Counted from the first letter of the stretch, positions 1-7,177 are shown. The stretch: 8,818 nt of DNA from Paludibacter sp. (GCA_009787075.1 WRGS01000171.1:1-8818); one strand, 5' to 3'. Notes: generated by a model from the sequence alone, not told the origin. Translations and numbers: made by a program.

Positions 1-38
<38 letters not shown>

Positions 39-81
39 ATTTAATTTTCATAAATGTCCATAATTATTTATTGTGGTTGTT

Positions 82-89
82 CAAAAATA
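82..89 (-). promoter_or_regulatory. Possible Bacteroidota -7 element pointing towards the TCTA tract
   Basis: On the minus strand this reads TATTTTTG, an exact match to the Bacteroidota -7 consensus TAnnTTTG and identical to the element at 4923-4930. I see no convincing TTTG -33 element at the usual spacing. The sequence is very AT-rich, so a chance match is likely. If it is real, the TAGA repeat would fall in the 5' leader of a minus-strand gene beyond the left edge. Confidence 0.2.
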
Positions 90-151
90 TTTTGTAAAAA
101 CAGTAAATAAATTTATCATAACAAATAAAAACTGAAAAAATTCTGTTTTTA

Positions 152-241
152 CGTCATTGCGATTGCGAGGAACGAAGCAGAAAGCAATCCAGAATATTGG
201 TTTTCAATAGATTGCTTCGGGCTATCGCTCTCACAATAACG
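152..241. repeat. Degenerate MITE/REP-like palindromic element
   Basis: This is an imperfect inverted repeat between nadC and the microsatellite. The ends are cgtcattg (152-159) and caataacg (234-241), complementary except for one base. Inner matching segments are gcaatc (184-189) and gattgc (210-215), with a GAAGC/GCTTC block next to each. The layout CGTCATTGCGAGGAACGAAG...CAATCC resembles the dispersed non-coding palindromes I recall from many bacterial genomes. The left arm has a 6-base tandem duplication, attgcg at 156-161 and 162-167, and the right arm has drifted (cacaataacg where the left arm predicts cgcaatgacg). It encodes no protein and is probably an old, decaying copy. It lies just beyond the nadC stop and could fold in the transcript. 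Confidence 0.65.
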
Positions 242-285
242 TTTTTAGAAGTTCCCATAAATTGTATAAAGTTATATAATACTCT

Positions 286-1137
286 TCACACCGCTTTAAA
301 ACTCATATCCAAACTTTTGACGGAGTGAGTCAGCGCACCAACTGAAATATAATCAACTCCACATTCTGCGTATTGACGCAAAGTTTCGAGCGTGATTCCG
401 CCAGAAGATTCGGTTTCGCATCGCCCGCCAACCATTTCTACCGCTTTTCGAGTAAGTTCAGGCGTAAAATTATCAAACATAATTCTATCCACGCCGCCGC
501 AGTCAAGCGCTTGTTGAAGTTCGTCAAGATTTCGTACCTCAATTTCTATTTTAAGATTTTTACCTTTTTCTTTCAGATATTTACGCGCATTTTCAATCGC
601 ATTTTTGATTCCTCCTGCAAAATCTACGTGATTATCTTTAAGCAAAATCATATCGAAAAGCCCGATGCGGTGATTTGTTCCTCCGCCGATACGTACCGCT
701 TCCTTTTCGAGCAGACGCAGTCCGGGCGTAGTTTTGCGCGTGTCAAGGACTTGTGTTTTTGTGCCTTCAAGCCGTTTTAGGTATTCGTTTGTGCGCGTGG
801 CAATTCCGCTCATTCGTTGCATAATGTTGAGCATCAGGCGTTCTGTTTGCAGTAGCGAGCGTACTTTTCCTTCCACAACAAAAGCGATGTCGCCATATTT
901 TACTTCATCTCCATCGTGTTTATATACAGTCATTTGCAGAGAAGGGTCGAAAGAATTGAAAATCTCCCGCGCCACCTCAACGCCTGCCAAAATGCCATTA
1001 TCTTTGATAATCAGTCGCGATTTTCCAACTGCATCGGCAGGAATTGACGAAAGAGTTGTGTGGTCGCCATCGCCAATGTCTTCGGCAAACCATAACGGTA
1101 TAAATTGTTTATAATCAGAAATTTGTGTTATTTGCAT
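286..1137 (-). CDS. nadC: Nicotinate-nucleotide diphosphorylase (carboxylating), quinolinate phosphoribosyltransferase
   Basis: This enzyme converts quinolinate and PRPP to nicotinate mononucleotide, CO2 and pyrophosphate. It is the step at which de novo NAD synthesis joins the shared pathway, and it acts in the cytoplasm. The 283-residue length is normal for the family. An N-terminal alpha/beta domain (about 1-115) precedes the phosphoribosyltransferase barrel. Visible signatures are DTRKTTPG (132-139), GGGTNHR (151-157), LKDNH (166-170) with the substrate-binding Lys, the acidic IEIEV strand (197-201), MFDN (220-223) and the phosphate-binding SSGGI (244-248), ending with an ISVGALTHS segment. 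The start is ATG with an A/T-rich leader and no clear Shine-Dalgarno. It is the last gene of the probable four-gene cluster, 44 bases after the oxidoreductase gene. With nadK in the same cluster, NAD(P) supply is a theme. The function is secure. Confidence 0.97.
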   Translation of the reverse strand: MQITQISDYKQFIPLWFAEDIGDGDHTTLSSIPADAVGKSRLIIKDNGILAGVEVAREIFNSFDPSLQMTVYKHDGDEVKYGDIAFVVEGKVRSLLQTERLMLNIMQRMSGIATRTNEYLKRLEGTKTQVLDTRKTTPGLRLLEKEAVRIGGGTNHRIGLFDMILLKDNHVDFAGGIKNAIENARKYLKEKGKNLKIEIEVRNLDELQQALDCGGVDRIMFDNFTPELTRKAVEMVGGRCETESSGGITLETLRQYAECGVDYISVGALTHSVKSLDMSFKAV

Positions 1138-1181
1138 AATTTTTAAATTTATATTAATATTTATTTTTGTTTATTTGTCAA

Positions 1182-2660
1182 TCAAAATATTTCGCTGATT
1201 ATTTTTTCTTTTCCAACGATTTCGGCGGCAGTTATAATTGCGCCGATTGTAACACCCAAAATTCCGTGTGAATTTATATTTTGTCCTGTGAAAAAGAAAT
1301 TTGGAATTTTTGTGCGTTGTGAAATTCGCGTTTGAATCGGATTGTTTTTATCTTTTAAAATGCCGTACATTGAGCCGCGCACTGTTGCGGTATAATCGCG
1401 GTAAGTGAGCGGCGAGGAAGTATAATAATCTGAAATACAATCTTTTATGTTTGGAAATTGTTCGTTAAGTCTGTTTATTAAGCGTTCTGCTCTGTCGCGC
1501 TTAAAATTCTGATAGTCCTGTCCGCGCTTGCCGCTTACAGTATTTTCCCATTTTTCTACTTCATCATAACGCATATATGCAATCAGTTGTGCGCTTTCTG
1601 CAAATTCCTGATTTTCAGTTGCCTGATGCATATACAAATAACTTTGTGGAAAATCTTCGGATTTGTAATTTTCTAATTCCCAGATATTTTCATTTTCATA
1701 ATGATAAAAATTATAATCAAGATATTTTACGCTGTTTTTCTTAAAAATCAGAAAAACAGTAAAATTAGAAATCGTATTTTCAATATTTGCAATTCTATCT
1801 CTATAAACTTTGCGCAAAAGCGGTGAATGAATTTTTGAAATCGTAACCTGCGGGTGAATATTCGATATAAAATATTGACTTTCAAATTCCTGTCTATTTG
1901 TTAAGCGAACTTTTGTCATTTGCTTTTCATCACAAATAAATTCTTCAATTTCCGCATTTTTATAAATTTTCCCGCCAAATTTTTCGATTGATTTTGCTAA
2001 CGAAAAGGCGATGCTGTCGCTTCCGCCAACAATTCTATATGCCGATTGAATATAAAAATTATTCATCAATGCCTGAACATAAACGGGCGTTTTGTCTTTC
2101 ACTCCTGCATAAAGCGGCAAATTACCCGCGAGAACTTTGCGTAATTTTGGATTTTTGGTACAGGAATCAATAAAATCATTTACCGAAGTAGTAAAATATT
2201 CTGTATCAATGTAAATATCGGAATTTATTTTTTGCAAATTATATAGAGGCGAAGTGTCGGCAATCGTTTTCATTTTATTGACATAACATTGAATATCATC
2301 GCTATTTTCAGGAAATTTTTGTGCTAAAACATCAATAAAATTCTCTATCCCATTGGCATATTTGTAAATTTCGCCACCGATAGAAATTACCTCAAAGCCA
2401 TTTTTATTCAAAGGTGACAGTTTTACATCGTCAAGTAAATTAAAATATTTGAAAAATTTATGCAAAATTTGCTCTTTTTCCATAGAGCCGATATAGTGCA
2501 TTCCTGTATCGAACTTCACGCCTTTGCGGGTAAAAGTTTGTAAACAGCCGCCAATCTGTGCATTTTTTTCAAAAATAGCGACTTTATAACCATTTTTTGA
2601 TAAAATATAACCACAAATCAGCCCGCCAATTCCGCTGCCTGCAATAATTATATCAAACAT
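1182..2660 (-). CDS. FAD-dependent oxidoreductase, phytoene desaturase / CrtISO / retinol saturase-like
   Basis: This 492-residue flavoprotein belongs to the amine oxidase-type superfamily of carotenoid desaturases and isomerases and all-trans-retinol 13,14-reductase. The N-terminus carries a dinucleotide-binding fold: GSGIGG (8-13, GxGxxG) with the ribose-binding Glu at 31. Next comes a family-typical stretch, IGGCLQTF (37-43) then FDTGMHYIG (50-58). The C-terminal FAD segment is FTGQNINSHGILGVTIGA (457-474). I see no signal peptide or clear transmembrane helix; the hydrophobic N-terminus is the Rossmann beta strand. No crtB, crtE or other carotenoid gene is nearby, so a carotenoid role is not supported. 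The substrate could be another polyene or lipid, or unrelated. The gene sits 34 bases after nadK and 44 before nadC, probably in the same transcript. The family is confident; the substrate is unknown. Confidence 0.88.
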   Translation of the reverse strand: MFDIIIAGSGIGGLICGYILSKNGYKVAIFEKNAQIGGCLQTFTRKGVKFDTGMHYIGSMEKEQILHKFFKYFNLLDDVKLSPLNKNGFEVISIGGEIYKYANGIENFIDVLAQKFPENSDDIQCYVNKMKTIADTSPLYNLQKINSDIYIDTEYFTTSVNDFIDSCTKNPKLRKVLAGNLPLYAGVKDKTPVYVQALMNNFYIQSAYRIVGGSDSIAFSLAKSIEKFGGKIYKNAEIEEFICDEKQMTKVRLTNRQEFESQYFISNIHPQVTISKIHSPLLRKVYRDRIANIENTISNFTVFLIFKKNSVKYLDYNFYHYENENIWELENYKSEDFPQSYLYMHQATENQEFAESAQLIAYMRYDEVEKWENTVSGKRGQDYQNFKRDRAERLINRLNEQFPNIKDCISDYYTSSPLTYRDYTATVRGSMYGILKDKNNPIQTRISQRTKIPNFFFTGQNINSHGILGVTIGAIITAAEIVGKEKIISEIF

Positions 2661-2694
2661 TTTTTATAATCAAGGTTTTATTTGCTTTAAATTT

Positions 2695-3576
2695 TCAATT
2701 TCTAATTTCTCTGGTATCTGCTCCCCACATAAGTTTTTCTTTTAAGGTATCAAAAAAAATGCGGTCTTTTTGCTTGGCAATCAATACTTTATGAGGTGCG
2801 CGATGGACAAAAAGTTTTGTTTCGTTTGTAAAAATTTGGGAACGCCCATCAAGGGCAACAAGGTAACTATTTGACCTGCTGTTAATTGTAAGTTCAATTT
2901 CCCACGAATCGGGAATTATCAGCGGGCGTACGTTCAAACTGTGTGAAGCGATTGGCGAAATAATAAAACTTGCTACTTTCGGAACAACAATCGGTCCTCC
3001 GACGCTCATCGAATAGGCAGTTGAGCCGGTCGGCGTTGCAATTATAAGTCCGTCAGAGCGGTAAATATTTATCAATTCACCATTTACCCTTGCCTCAATG
3101 TCAATCATAGCCGAAGTATCCTGCTTCATAACTGCAATTTCATTAAGAGCAAAAGGCGACTTCAAAGCAATATTTTCTGAATTTTTTACTTCAATAAGCG
3201 TACGCTCATCAACTTCAAAATTCTGATTTTCAATAATTTTATATAATTCTGAAATCTCACGCCCCGAAAGGTCGGTAAGGAAACCGAGCCGCCCTACATT
3301 AATTCCCAAAATTGGAATTTGCTTGCTGCCGACAAGTGCCGCTGTTTTAAGAAAAGTGCCGTCGCCGCCAAAACTCAACACCAAATCAGATGTAAAATCA
3401 TTTTCTCCAATCATTACAGTTTGCTGTAAATCAACATTTTGCTTTTTTAAATATTCAAAAAAATATTTTTCGAAAGCAAAAGAAAAATCCTTTTTATTCT
3501 GAAAATGTTTTAACAAATTGTCAATAAGCGAAACGACAATTTCGTGATGTTTTGAGCCAAAAACAGCGATTTTCAT
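2695..3576 (-). CDS. nadK: NAD kinase (ATP/polyphosphate-NAD kinase)
   Basis: This enzyme phosphorylates NAD at the 2'-hydroxyl of its adenosine ribose to make NADP, and it acts in the cytoplasm. The 293-residue length fits bacterial NAD kinases. Visible signatures are the nucleotide-binding GGDGT (70-74) with catalytic Asp72, NVGRLGFLT (93-101), the NE pair (145-146) that binds substrate ribose, and the long conserved motif starting SDGLIIATPTGSTAYS (174-189) and ending GGP. ISPIASHSLNVRPLI (206-220) is also typical. An in-frame TTG at 3577-3579 precedes the ATG, but ATG at 3576 is preferred because it gives the usual MKIAVFG start. Only five bases separate this ATG from the stop of the upstream GH16-like gene, so translation is probably coupled. 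Co-location with nadC links it to NAD(P) supply. The function is secure. Confidence 0.97.
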   Translation of the reverse strand: MKIAVFGSKHHEIVVSLIDNLLKHFQNKKDFSFAFEKYFFEYLKKQNVDLQQTVMIGENDFTSDLVLSFGGDGTFLKTAALVGSKQIPILGINVGRLGFLTDLSGREISELYKIIENQNFEVDERTLIEVKNSENIALKSPFALNEIAVMKQDTSAMIDIEARVNGELINIYRSDGLIIATPTGSTAYSMSVGGPIVVPKVASFIISPIASHSLNVRPLIIPDSWEIELTINSRSNSYLVALDGRSQIFTNETKLFVHRAPHKVLIAKQKDRIFFDTLKEKLMWGADTREIRN

Positions 3577-3581
3577 CAAAA

Positions 3582-4895
3582 TTAAATTTTATAAACTTTT
3601 ACCCAATCCACTTCGAGCAAACCTGTAGAGCCTGTTTGGTTGCTTGAAATAAAGGAATTGAACGCCAAATACAATTTTTCTTTGGGAATATTTGCGCTTG
3701 TGCGATACACTTCGATATTATTGATGTACCATACAAGTTCGTTTTTATTCCAAACGAGCGTATAAACAAATGGTAATAAGCGAGTTATTCCCTTGATAAC
3801 CGTTCTGTCAAAACTTTCTCTGCTCGCATTGCCGACAGTGATTTTGTTGCCGTCGAAATGGAAAATGTTGACATGCGGCAATTTTCTGTCTGCACCGAGC
3901 CAAAAAGCGTGATGAATATTGCCTGAACAGCGAATTTTCGCTTGAAAAATGCCGCATTCCTGACGAAAACTTTCGGCGGTGTTGATAACATCTGAAGTAT
4001 AATCGAATTCTTTTTCGATAAAACCTTTTTTTACGTCCCACGCGGTAGCCTTGATATGTTCGTGGTGCGTGTGAATTTTCAGAATGCCGTCTTCAACAGC
4101 AATATTCTTACCGTTGTTGTTTGCCTGTTTTTCGTTTGCAAAAGAGTGATTGCCAATAAGTTGCTGAGCAACATAATGAAATCCCGCTTTCCAAACCAAA
4201 GGCAAAGTTGTGCAGTCAAATTCCTGCGAAAAAGTCAGCGTACGCTCATGATATTTTTTAAAACGTTCAGGCGTTTCGTTGTTAAAGAACACAATATCAG
4301 GGCTTTTTGCCAAAGAATAAAAACGCTGTTCCTGCGCATATTCGGGCGTGGTTTCCCAGCGGTGCGGATTTGCCCAAAAATCGTTTGCACGCTTAAATTC
4401 GGGCGCGGCAACTTTCGCCTGCAAATCTTTTAACTCTTTGATAATGTATGAATTATGAAAACGCACATAATTTTTATACTCTTTTGAGCGTTCGTAATTT
4501 TTGAAATTTTTCAACCTTTCGGACATTTTTACTTCTTTTGGATTGCCCAAAAGTTCATATTCATGACTTTCTTTAAAAGTTAAAAACAGTTTTAAAGGCT
4601 CACTTTCGGCAGTATTATAATATTGACGAATAGCCGAATTTTTCTGTAATTTTTCCAATTTGCGCCAATCGCGGCTTTCTTCTGTATCGCGGTAGCGGCG
4701 GTTTTGCAGAATTTTTTTGTTTTCTTTGAATTTTGCCGATTTCACAATGTGAAAAAGTTCGCGGTATTCGGCAAGTTCTACCGATTTTTCCACCGCATAA
4801 TAGCGTTGCATATCCGCCAAGGCATCCTTTTCGTCCTGCTCAAAACGTGCAGTCGAATGAAGTTGTCCAAACAGTTTTTTCCAAAAAAGATTCAT
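3582..4895 (-). CDS. GH16-fold (laminarinase-like) protein with degenerate active site and repeat-rich N-terminus
   Basis: This is a 437-residue protein in two parts. The N-terminal ~225 residues are charged and aromatic-rich, with a loosely repeated motif of Ser (or Pro) preceded by Lys/Glu/Asn and followed three or so residues later by Tyr, Phe, Leu or Trp. Examples are KSVEL (37-41), KSAKF (52-56), ESRDW (73-77), ESHEY (109-113), RSKEY (136-140) and KSPDI (197-201). The C-terminal ~200 residues resemble the GH16 jelly roll: a FQAKIRCSG strand (317-325), HHAFWLGAD (328-336) and terminal LLEVDWVKVYKI (426-437). Where active GH16 enzymes carry ExDxxE, this protein has HVNIFHFDG (341-349), so both catalytic Glu and the helper Asp appear lost. 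A binding or structural role is more likely than hydrolysis. I see no signal peptide. An in-frame ATG at 4955 exists, but the promoter at 4923-4930 lies downstream of it, favouring 4895. The gene is real; its function is unknown. Confidence 0.82.
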   Translation of the reverse strand: MNLFWKKLFGQLHSTARFEQDEKDALADMQRYYAVEKSVELAEYRELFHIVKSAKFKENKKILQNRRYRDTEESRDWRKLEKLQKNSAIRQYYNTAESEPLKLFLTFKESHEYELLGNPKEVKMSERLKNFKNYERSKEYKNYVRFHNSYIIKELKDLQAKVAAPEFKRANDFWANPHRWETTPEYAQEQRFYSLAKSPDIVFFNNETPERFKKYHERTLTFSQEFDCTTLPLVWKAGFHYVAQQLIGNHSFANEKQANNNGKNIAVEDGILKIHTHHEHIKATAWDVKKGFIEKEFDYTSDVINTAESFRQECGIFQAKIRCSGNIHHAFWLGADRKLPHVNIFHFDGNKITVGNASRESFDRTVIKGITRLLPFVYTLVWNKNELVWYINNIEVYRTSANIPKEKLYLAFNSFISSNQTGSTGLLEVDWVKVYKI

Positions 4896-4922
4896 ATATG
4901 TTTTAAAATTTGAATTTGATTG

Positions 4923-4930
4923 CAAAAATA
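4923..4930 (-). promoter_or_regulatory. Bacteroidota-type promoter (-7 element) for the GH16-like/nadK/oxidoreductase/nadC cluster
   Basis: The minus strand reads TATTTTTG followed by CAA, an exact match to the Bacteroidota -7 consensus TAnnTTTG. A TTTG on the minus strand at 4958-4961 could be the -33 element, although its 27-base spacing is longer than usual. Transcription would begin near 4917, about 20 bases before the ATG at 4895. This makes the in-frame ATG at 4955 unlikely to be used, because it lies upstream of the predicted transcript start. Confidence 0.55.
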
Positions 4931-4992
4931 CAGTATTTTTCTGAATTAATCTCATTTCAAAAAAAATTATTTAGCAATATTAAATATATAAT

Positions 4993-5039
4993 GCGGATTT
5001 TTATTAAAAAAAATAAATTTGTGCCAAAATAAAATCCGC
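4993..5039. repeat. Inverted repeat in the gap before the GH16-like gene
   Basis: The left arm, 4993-5005, reads gcggatttttatt. The right arm, 5028-5039, reads aataaaatccgc. They are complementary over 12 bases with one bulged T. The 22-base spacer is mostly A and T and contains an 8-base plus-strand match to TAnnTTTG (5014-5021), though no plus-strand gene follows. It may be a secondary terminator or folding element, or a regulator site upstream of the promoter at 4923-4930. The function is unknown. Confidence 0.45.
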
Positions 5040-5060
5040 CAGCACTATTGCGGTCATTGC

Positions 5061-5094
5061 TTCATGTTCCGCTGATAATTCGGCGGAACATGAA
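5061..5094 (-). terminator. Probable transcription terminator hairpin after glgB
   Basis: A perfect 12-bp stem joins ttcatgttccgc (5061-5072) to gcggaacatgaa (5083-5094), with a 10-base loop. It begins about 58 bases past the glgB stop and is the strongest fold in the 4956-5152 gap. A T-rich run on the minus strand (GCGGATTTTATTTT, reaching down to about 5027) lies some 20 bases beyond the stem rather than directly after it, so this is not a textbook intrinsic terminator. A nearly symmetric hairpin could also serve as a protein-binding or mRNA-stabilising element. The stem itself is certain. Confidence 0.55.
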
Positions 5095-5152
5095 TGAATT
5101 TTCTAAATATGCAAAATGTAAAAAAATTTGATTGCAGATTTTGCTGTTTTCT

Positions 5153-7150
5153 TTACTGTTCTCTTTTCAACACCACTGCACTTCTTGCGGGCAGATAGAG
5201 TTGTAGCCATTCTTTGTTGTCGAAAGAATTGGAGGCAGAGGTCAGGTGTTCTACGCTGTCGTCTGTTAAGCCAAACCCGCCAAAAACAGGATTGTCGGTA
5301 TTTAGAACAACTTTGTATTTTCCCGGCTCTACCAAAATGCCATAATCTGTAAATGATTGACTTCCACTAAAATTAAATACAAACACAAAATCGCCCCGCT
5401 TATATGCCATAACCTGGTCGTTTTCGTTATCCCAAATTTTACAGTTTGATAAAAGATTAAAATGTTCAACGCTGTTAATCAACTCAATCATTGCCTTGTC
5501 GAAAAGCCACAGAGCGCGGTACAAATAATTCTTATTATCAACCAAATCCCACTGCCGCCGCGCATATTTATAACTCCAATTATTTCCCGCACGTGGAAAA
5601 TCAATCCATTCGGGGTGTCCGAATTCATTTCCCATAAAATTAAGATAGCCGCCGTTCATTGTTGTTGCGGTAATCAGACGTATCATTTTGTGCAGGGCAA
5701 TTCCTCTGTCAACAAGTAAAGTTGTGTCCCCTTTCTGCATGTGCCAGTACATATCGGCATCAATGAGTCGGAAAATAATTGTTTTATCACCTACAAGTGC
5801 TTGGTCGTGGCTTTCGGCATAAGAAATTGTGCGTTCATCAAGGCGGCGGTTATTCATTTCCCAATAAATATGTCCTGCTTTCCAGTCTTCTTCGCGCACT
5901 TCTTTAATATATTTTATCCAAAAATCTGGTTCGCCCATTGCCAAACGGAAATCAAAACCAATACCGCCGTCGTCAATTTTTTGCGCCAAACCGGGCATTC
6001 CGCTCATATCTTCGGCAATGGTAATATGGTTGCTGTCCAATTCGTGAATTAATTTATTTGCCAAAGTAAGATAACAAATTGCATCGCCGTCCTGATTGAG
6101 ATTATAATAACTGTCGTAGGAATTAAAATCTTCGCCCAAGCCGTGCGAGCGGTAAAGCATAGAAGTTATTCCATCGAAACGAAAGCCGTCGAATTTATAT
6201 TCTTCGAGCCAAAACTTGCAATTGGACAAAAGAAAATGCAAAACGGATGGTTTCCCATAATCGAAACATACAGAATCCCACGCTGGATGTTCGCGCCGCG
6301 TTCCGCCATGAAAATACTGATAAGGCGTACCGTCAAAGCGGCTTAACCCTTCAACTTCGTTTTTAACTGCATGAGAATGAACAATATCCATAATTACAGC
6401 AATTCCGCGCGAGTGCGCCTCGTCAATCAACGCTTTGAGTTCTTCGGGCGTACCAAAACGCGATGAGGCAGCAAAAAAACTCGAAACGTGATACCCAAAC
6501 GAGCCATAATACGGATGTTCCTGAATCGCCATAAGTTGAATGCAGTTGTAGCCGAGTTGGACAATTCGCGGCAATACATTGAGGCGAAATTCCTCATAAG
6601 TGGCAACTTTTTCCTCCTGTCCGCCCATACCGATATGCGCCTCGTAAATAAGCAATGGATTTTTTTGAGGAATAAATTTTTTATTTTTGAAAACAAATGG
6701 CTTTTTAGGATTCCAAACCTGTGCTGAGAAAATTTTGGTATTTTCGTCCTGCACAACGCGCCGCGCCCACGCAGGAATACGCTCTCCACTGCCTCCGTTC
6801 CATTCTACAATAAGTTTGTAGAACTGACCGTGCTGCAAAGTTTCAGCAGGCAAAGAAATTTCCCAAATGCCGTCGTGTATAGGCTGTAAGCGGAAATTTT
6901 CCATTTTTTGCCAATTGTTAAAATCGCCAACCATATAAATGGCGGTAGCATTTGGCGCCCATTCTCGAAAAACCCAGTCTTTTTCGGTTCGATGCAACCC
7001 GAAATACAGATAACCTGAGGCAAAATCAGATAATGGAACATCGCCTGCAAGTCGTTTTTCTGTATCCAAAAAATATTCATACCGTCCCAAAATAGCCCCC
7101 GCATACGGCGCAAGGTAGGGGTCGGATTTAACAATAGGCAAAATCTTCAT
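5153..7150 (-). CDS. glgB: 1,4-alpha-glucan branching enzyme, eukaryote-like GH13 subfamily 8 type
   Basis: This enzyme cuts alpha-1,4 glucan chains and rejoins the piece by an alpha-1,6 bond, making branches in glycogen; it acts in the cytoplasm. It has 665 residues. A CBM48-like N-terminal domain (about 45-145, with FREWAPNA at 61-68 and GDFNNW at 75-80) precedes the GH13 barrel and an all-beta C-terminal domain (about 560-665). The four GH13 regions are DIVHSH (255-260), GFRFDG with nucleophile Asp326, IAED with acid/base Glu380, and AESHD with Asp449. ESHDQALVGDKT (446-457), EFGHPEWIDFPR (509-520) and YARRQW (529-534) closely match animal, plant and fungal branching enzymes rather than E. 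coli GlgB. The start is ATG, 27 bases after ndk, so the two may be cotranscribed. No other glycogen gene is in the window. The function is secure; the subfamily is assigned from motifs. Confidence 0.95.
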   Translation of the reverse strand: MKILPIVKSDPYLAPYAGAILGRYEYFLDTEKRLAGDVPLSDFASGYLYFGLHRTEKDWVFREWAPNATAIYMVGDFNNWQKMENFRLQPIHDGIWEISLPAETLQHGQFYKLIVEWNGGSGERIPAWARRVVQDENTKIFSAQVWNPKKPFVFKNKKFIPQKNPLLIYEAHIGMGGQEEKVATYEEFRLNVLPRIVQLGYNCIQLMAIQEHPYYGSFGYHVSSFFAASSRFGTPEELKALIDEAHSRGIAVIMDIVHSHAVKNEVEGLSRFDGTPYQYFHGGTRREHPAWDSVCFDYGKPSVLHFLLSNCKFWLEEYKFDGFRFDGITSMLYRSHGLGEDFNSYDSYYNLNQDGDAICYLTLANKLIHELDSNHITIAEDMSGMPGLAQKIDDGGIGFDFRLAMGEPDFWIKYIKEVREEDWKAGHIYWEMNNRRLDERTISYAESHDQALVGDKTIIFRLIDADMYWHMQKGDTTLLVDRGIALHKMIRLITATTMNGGYLNFMGNEFGHPEWIDFPRAGNNWSYKYARRQWDLVDNKNYLYRALWLFDKAMIELINSVEHFNLLSNCKIWDNENDQVMAYKRGDFVFVFNFSGSQSFTDYGILVEPGKYKVVLNTDNPVFGGFGLTDDSVEHLTSASNSFDNKEWLQLYLPARSAVVLKREQ

Positions 7151-7177
7151 ATTCTTATTTTATTAAAATTCATATTT

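Noticed and set aside
127..150. Near-palindrome aaaaactgaa...ttctgttttt as a possible terminator
   Set aside because: The stem is almost all A:T with one mismatch, so it would be unstable; only the element at 152-241 has real pairing strength.
373..1114. Plus-strand open frames of 135 and 126 codons opposite nadC
   Set aside because: They are antisense to an unambiguous nadC with all motifs intact, and their compositions (runs of Phe, Arg, Ser) look like shadow translation.
3785..4433. Open frames on both strands overlapping the GH16-like gene (68, 77 and 125 codons)
   Set aside because: All lie within the larger gene, have no promoter or recognisable motif, and are compositionally like frame shadows.
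5014..5021. Plus-strand TAAATTTG matching the Bacteroidota -7 consensus
   Set aside because: No -33 element and no plus-strand gene follows; in AT-rich DNA an 8-base match with two free positions is expected by chance.
5462..6789. Several plus- and minus-strand frames within glgB
   Set aside because: glgB is complete with conserved catalytic residues along its whole length, so overlapping frames are shadows.
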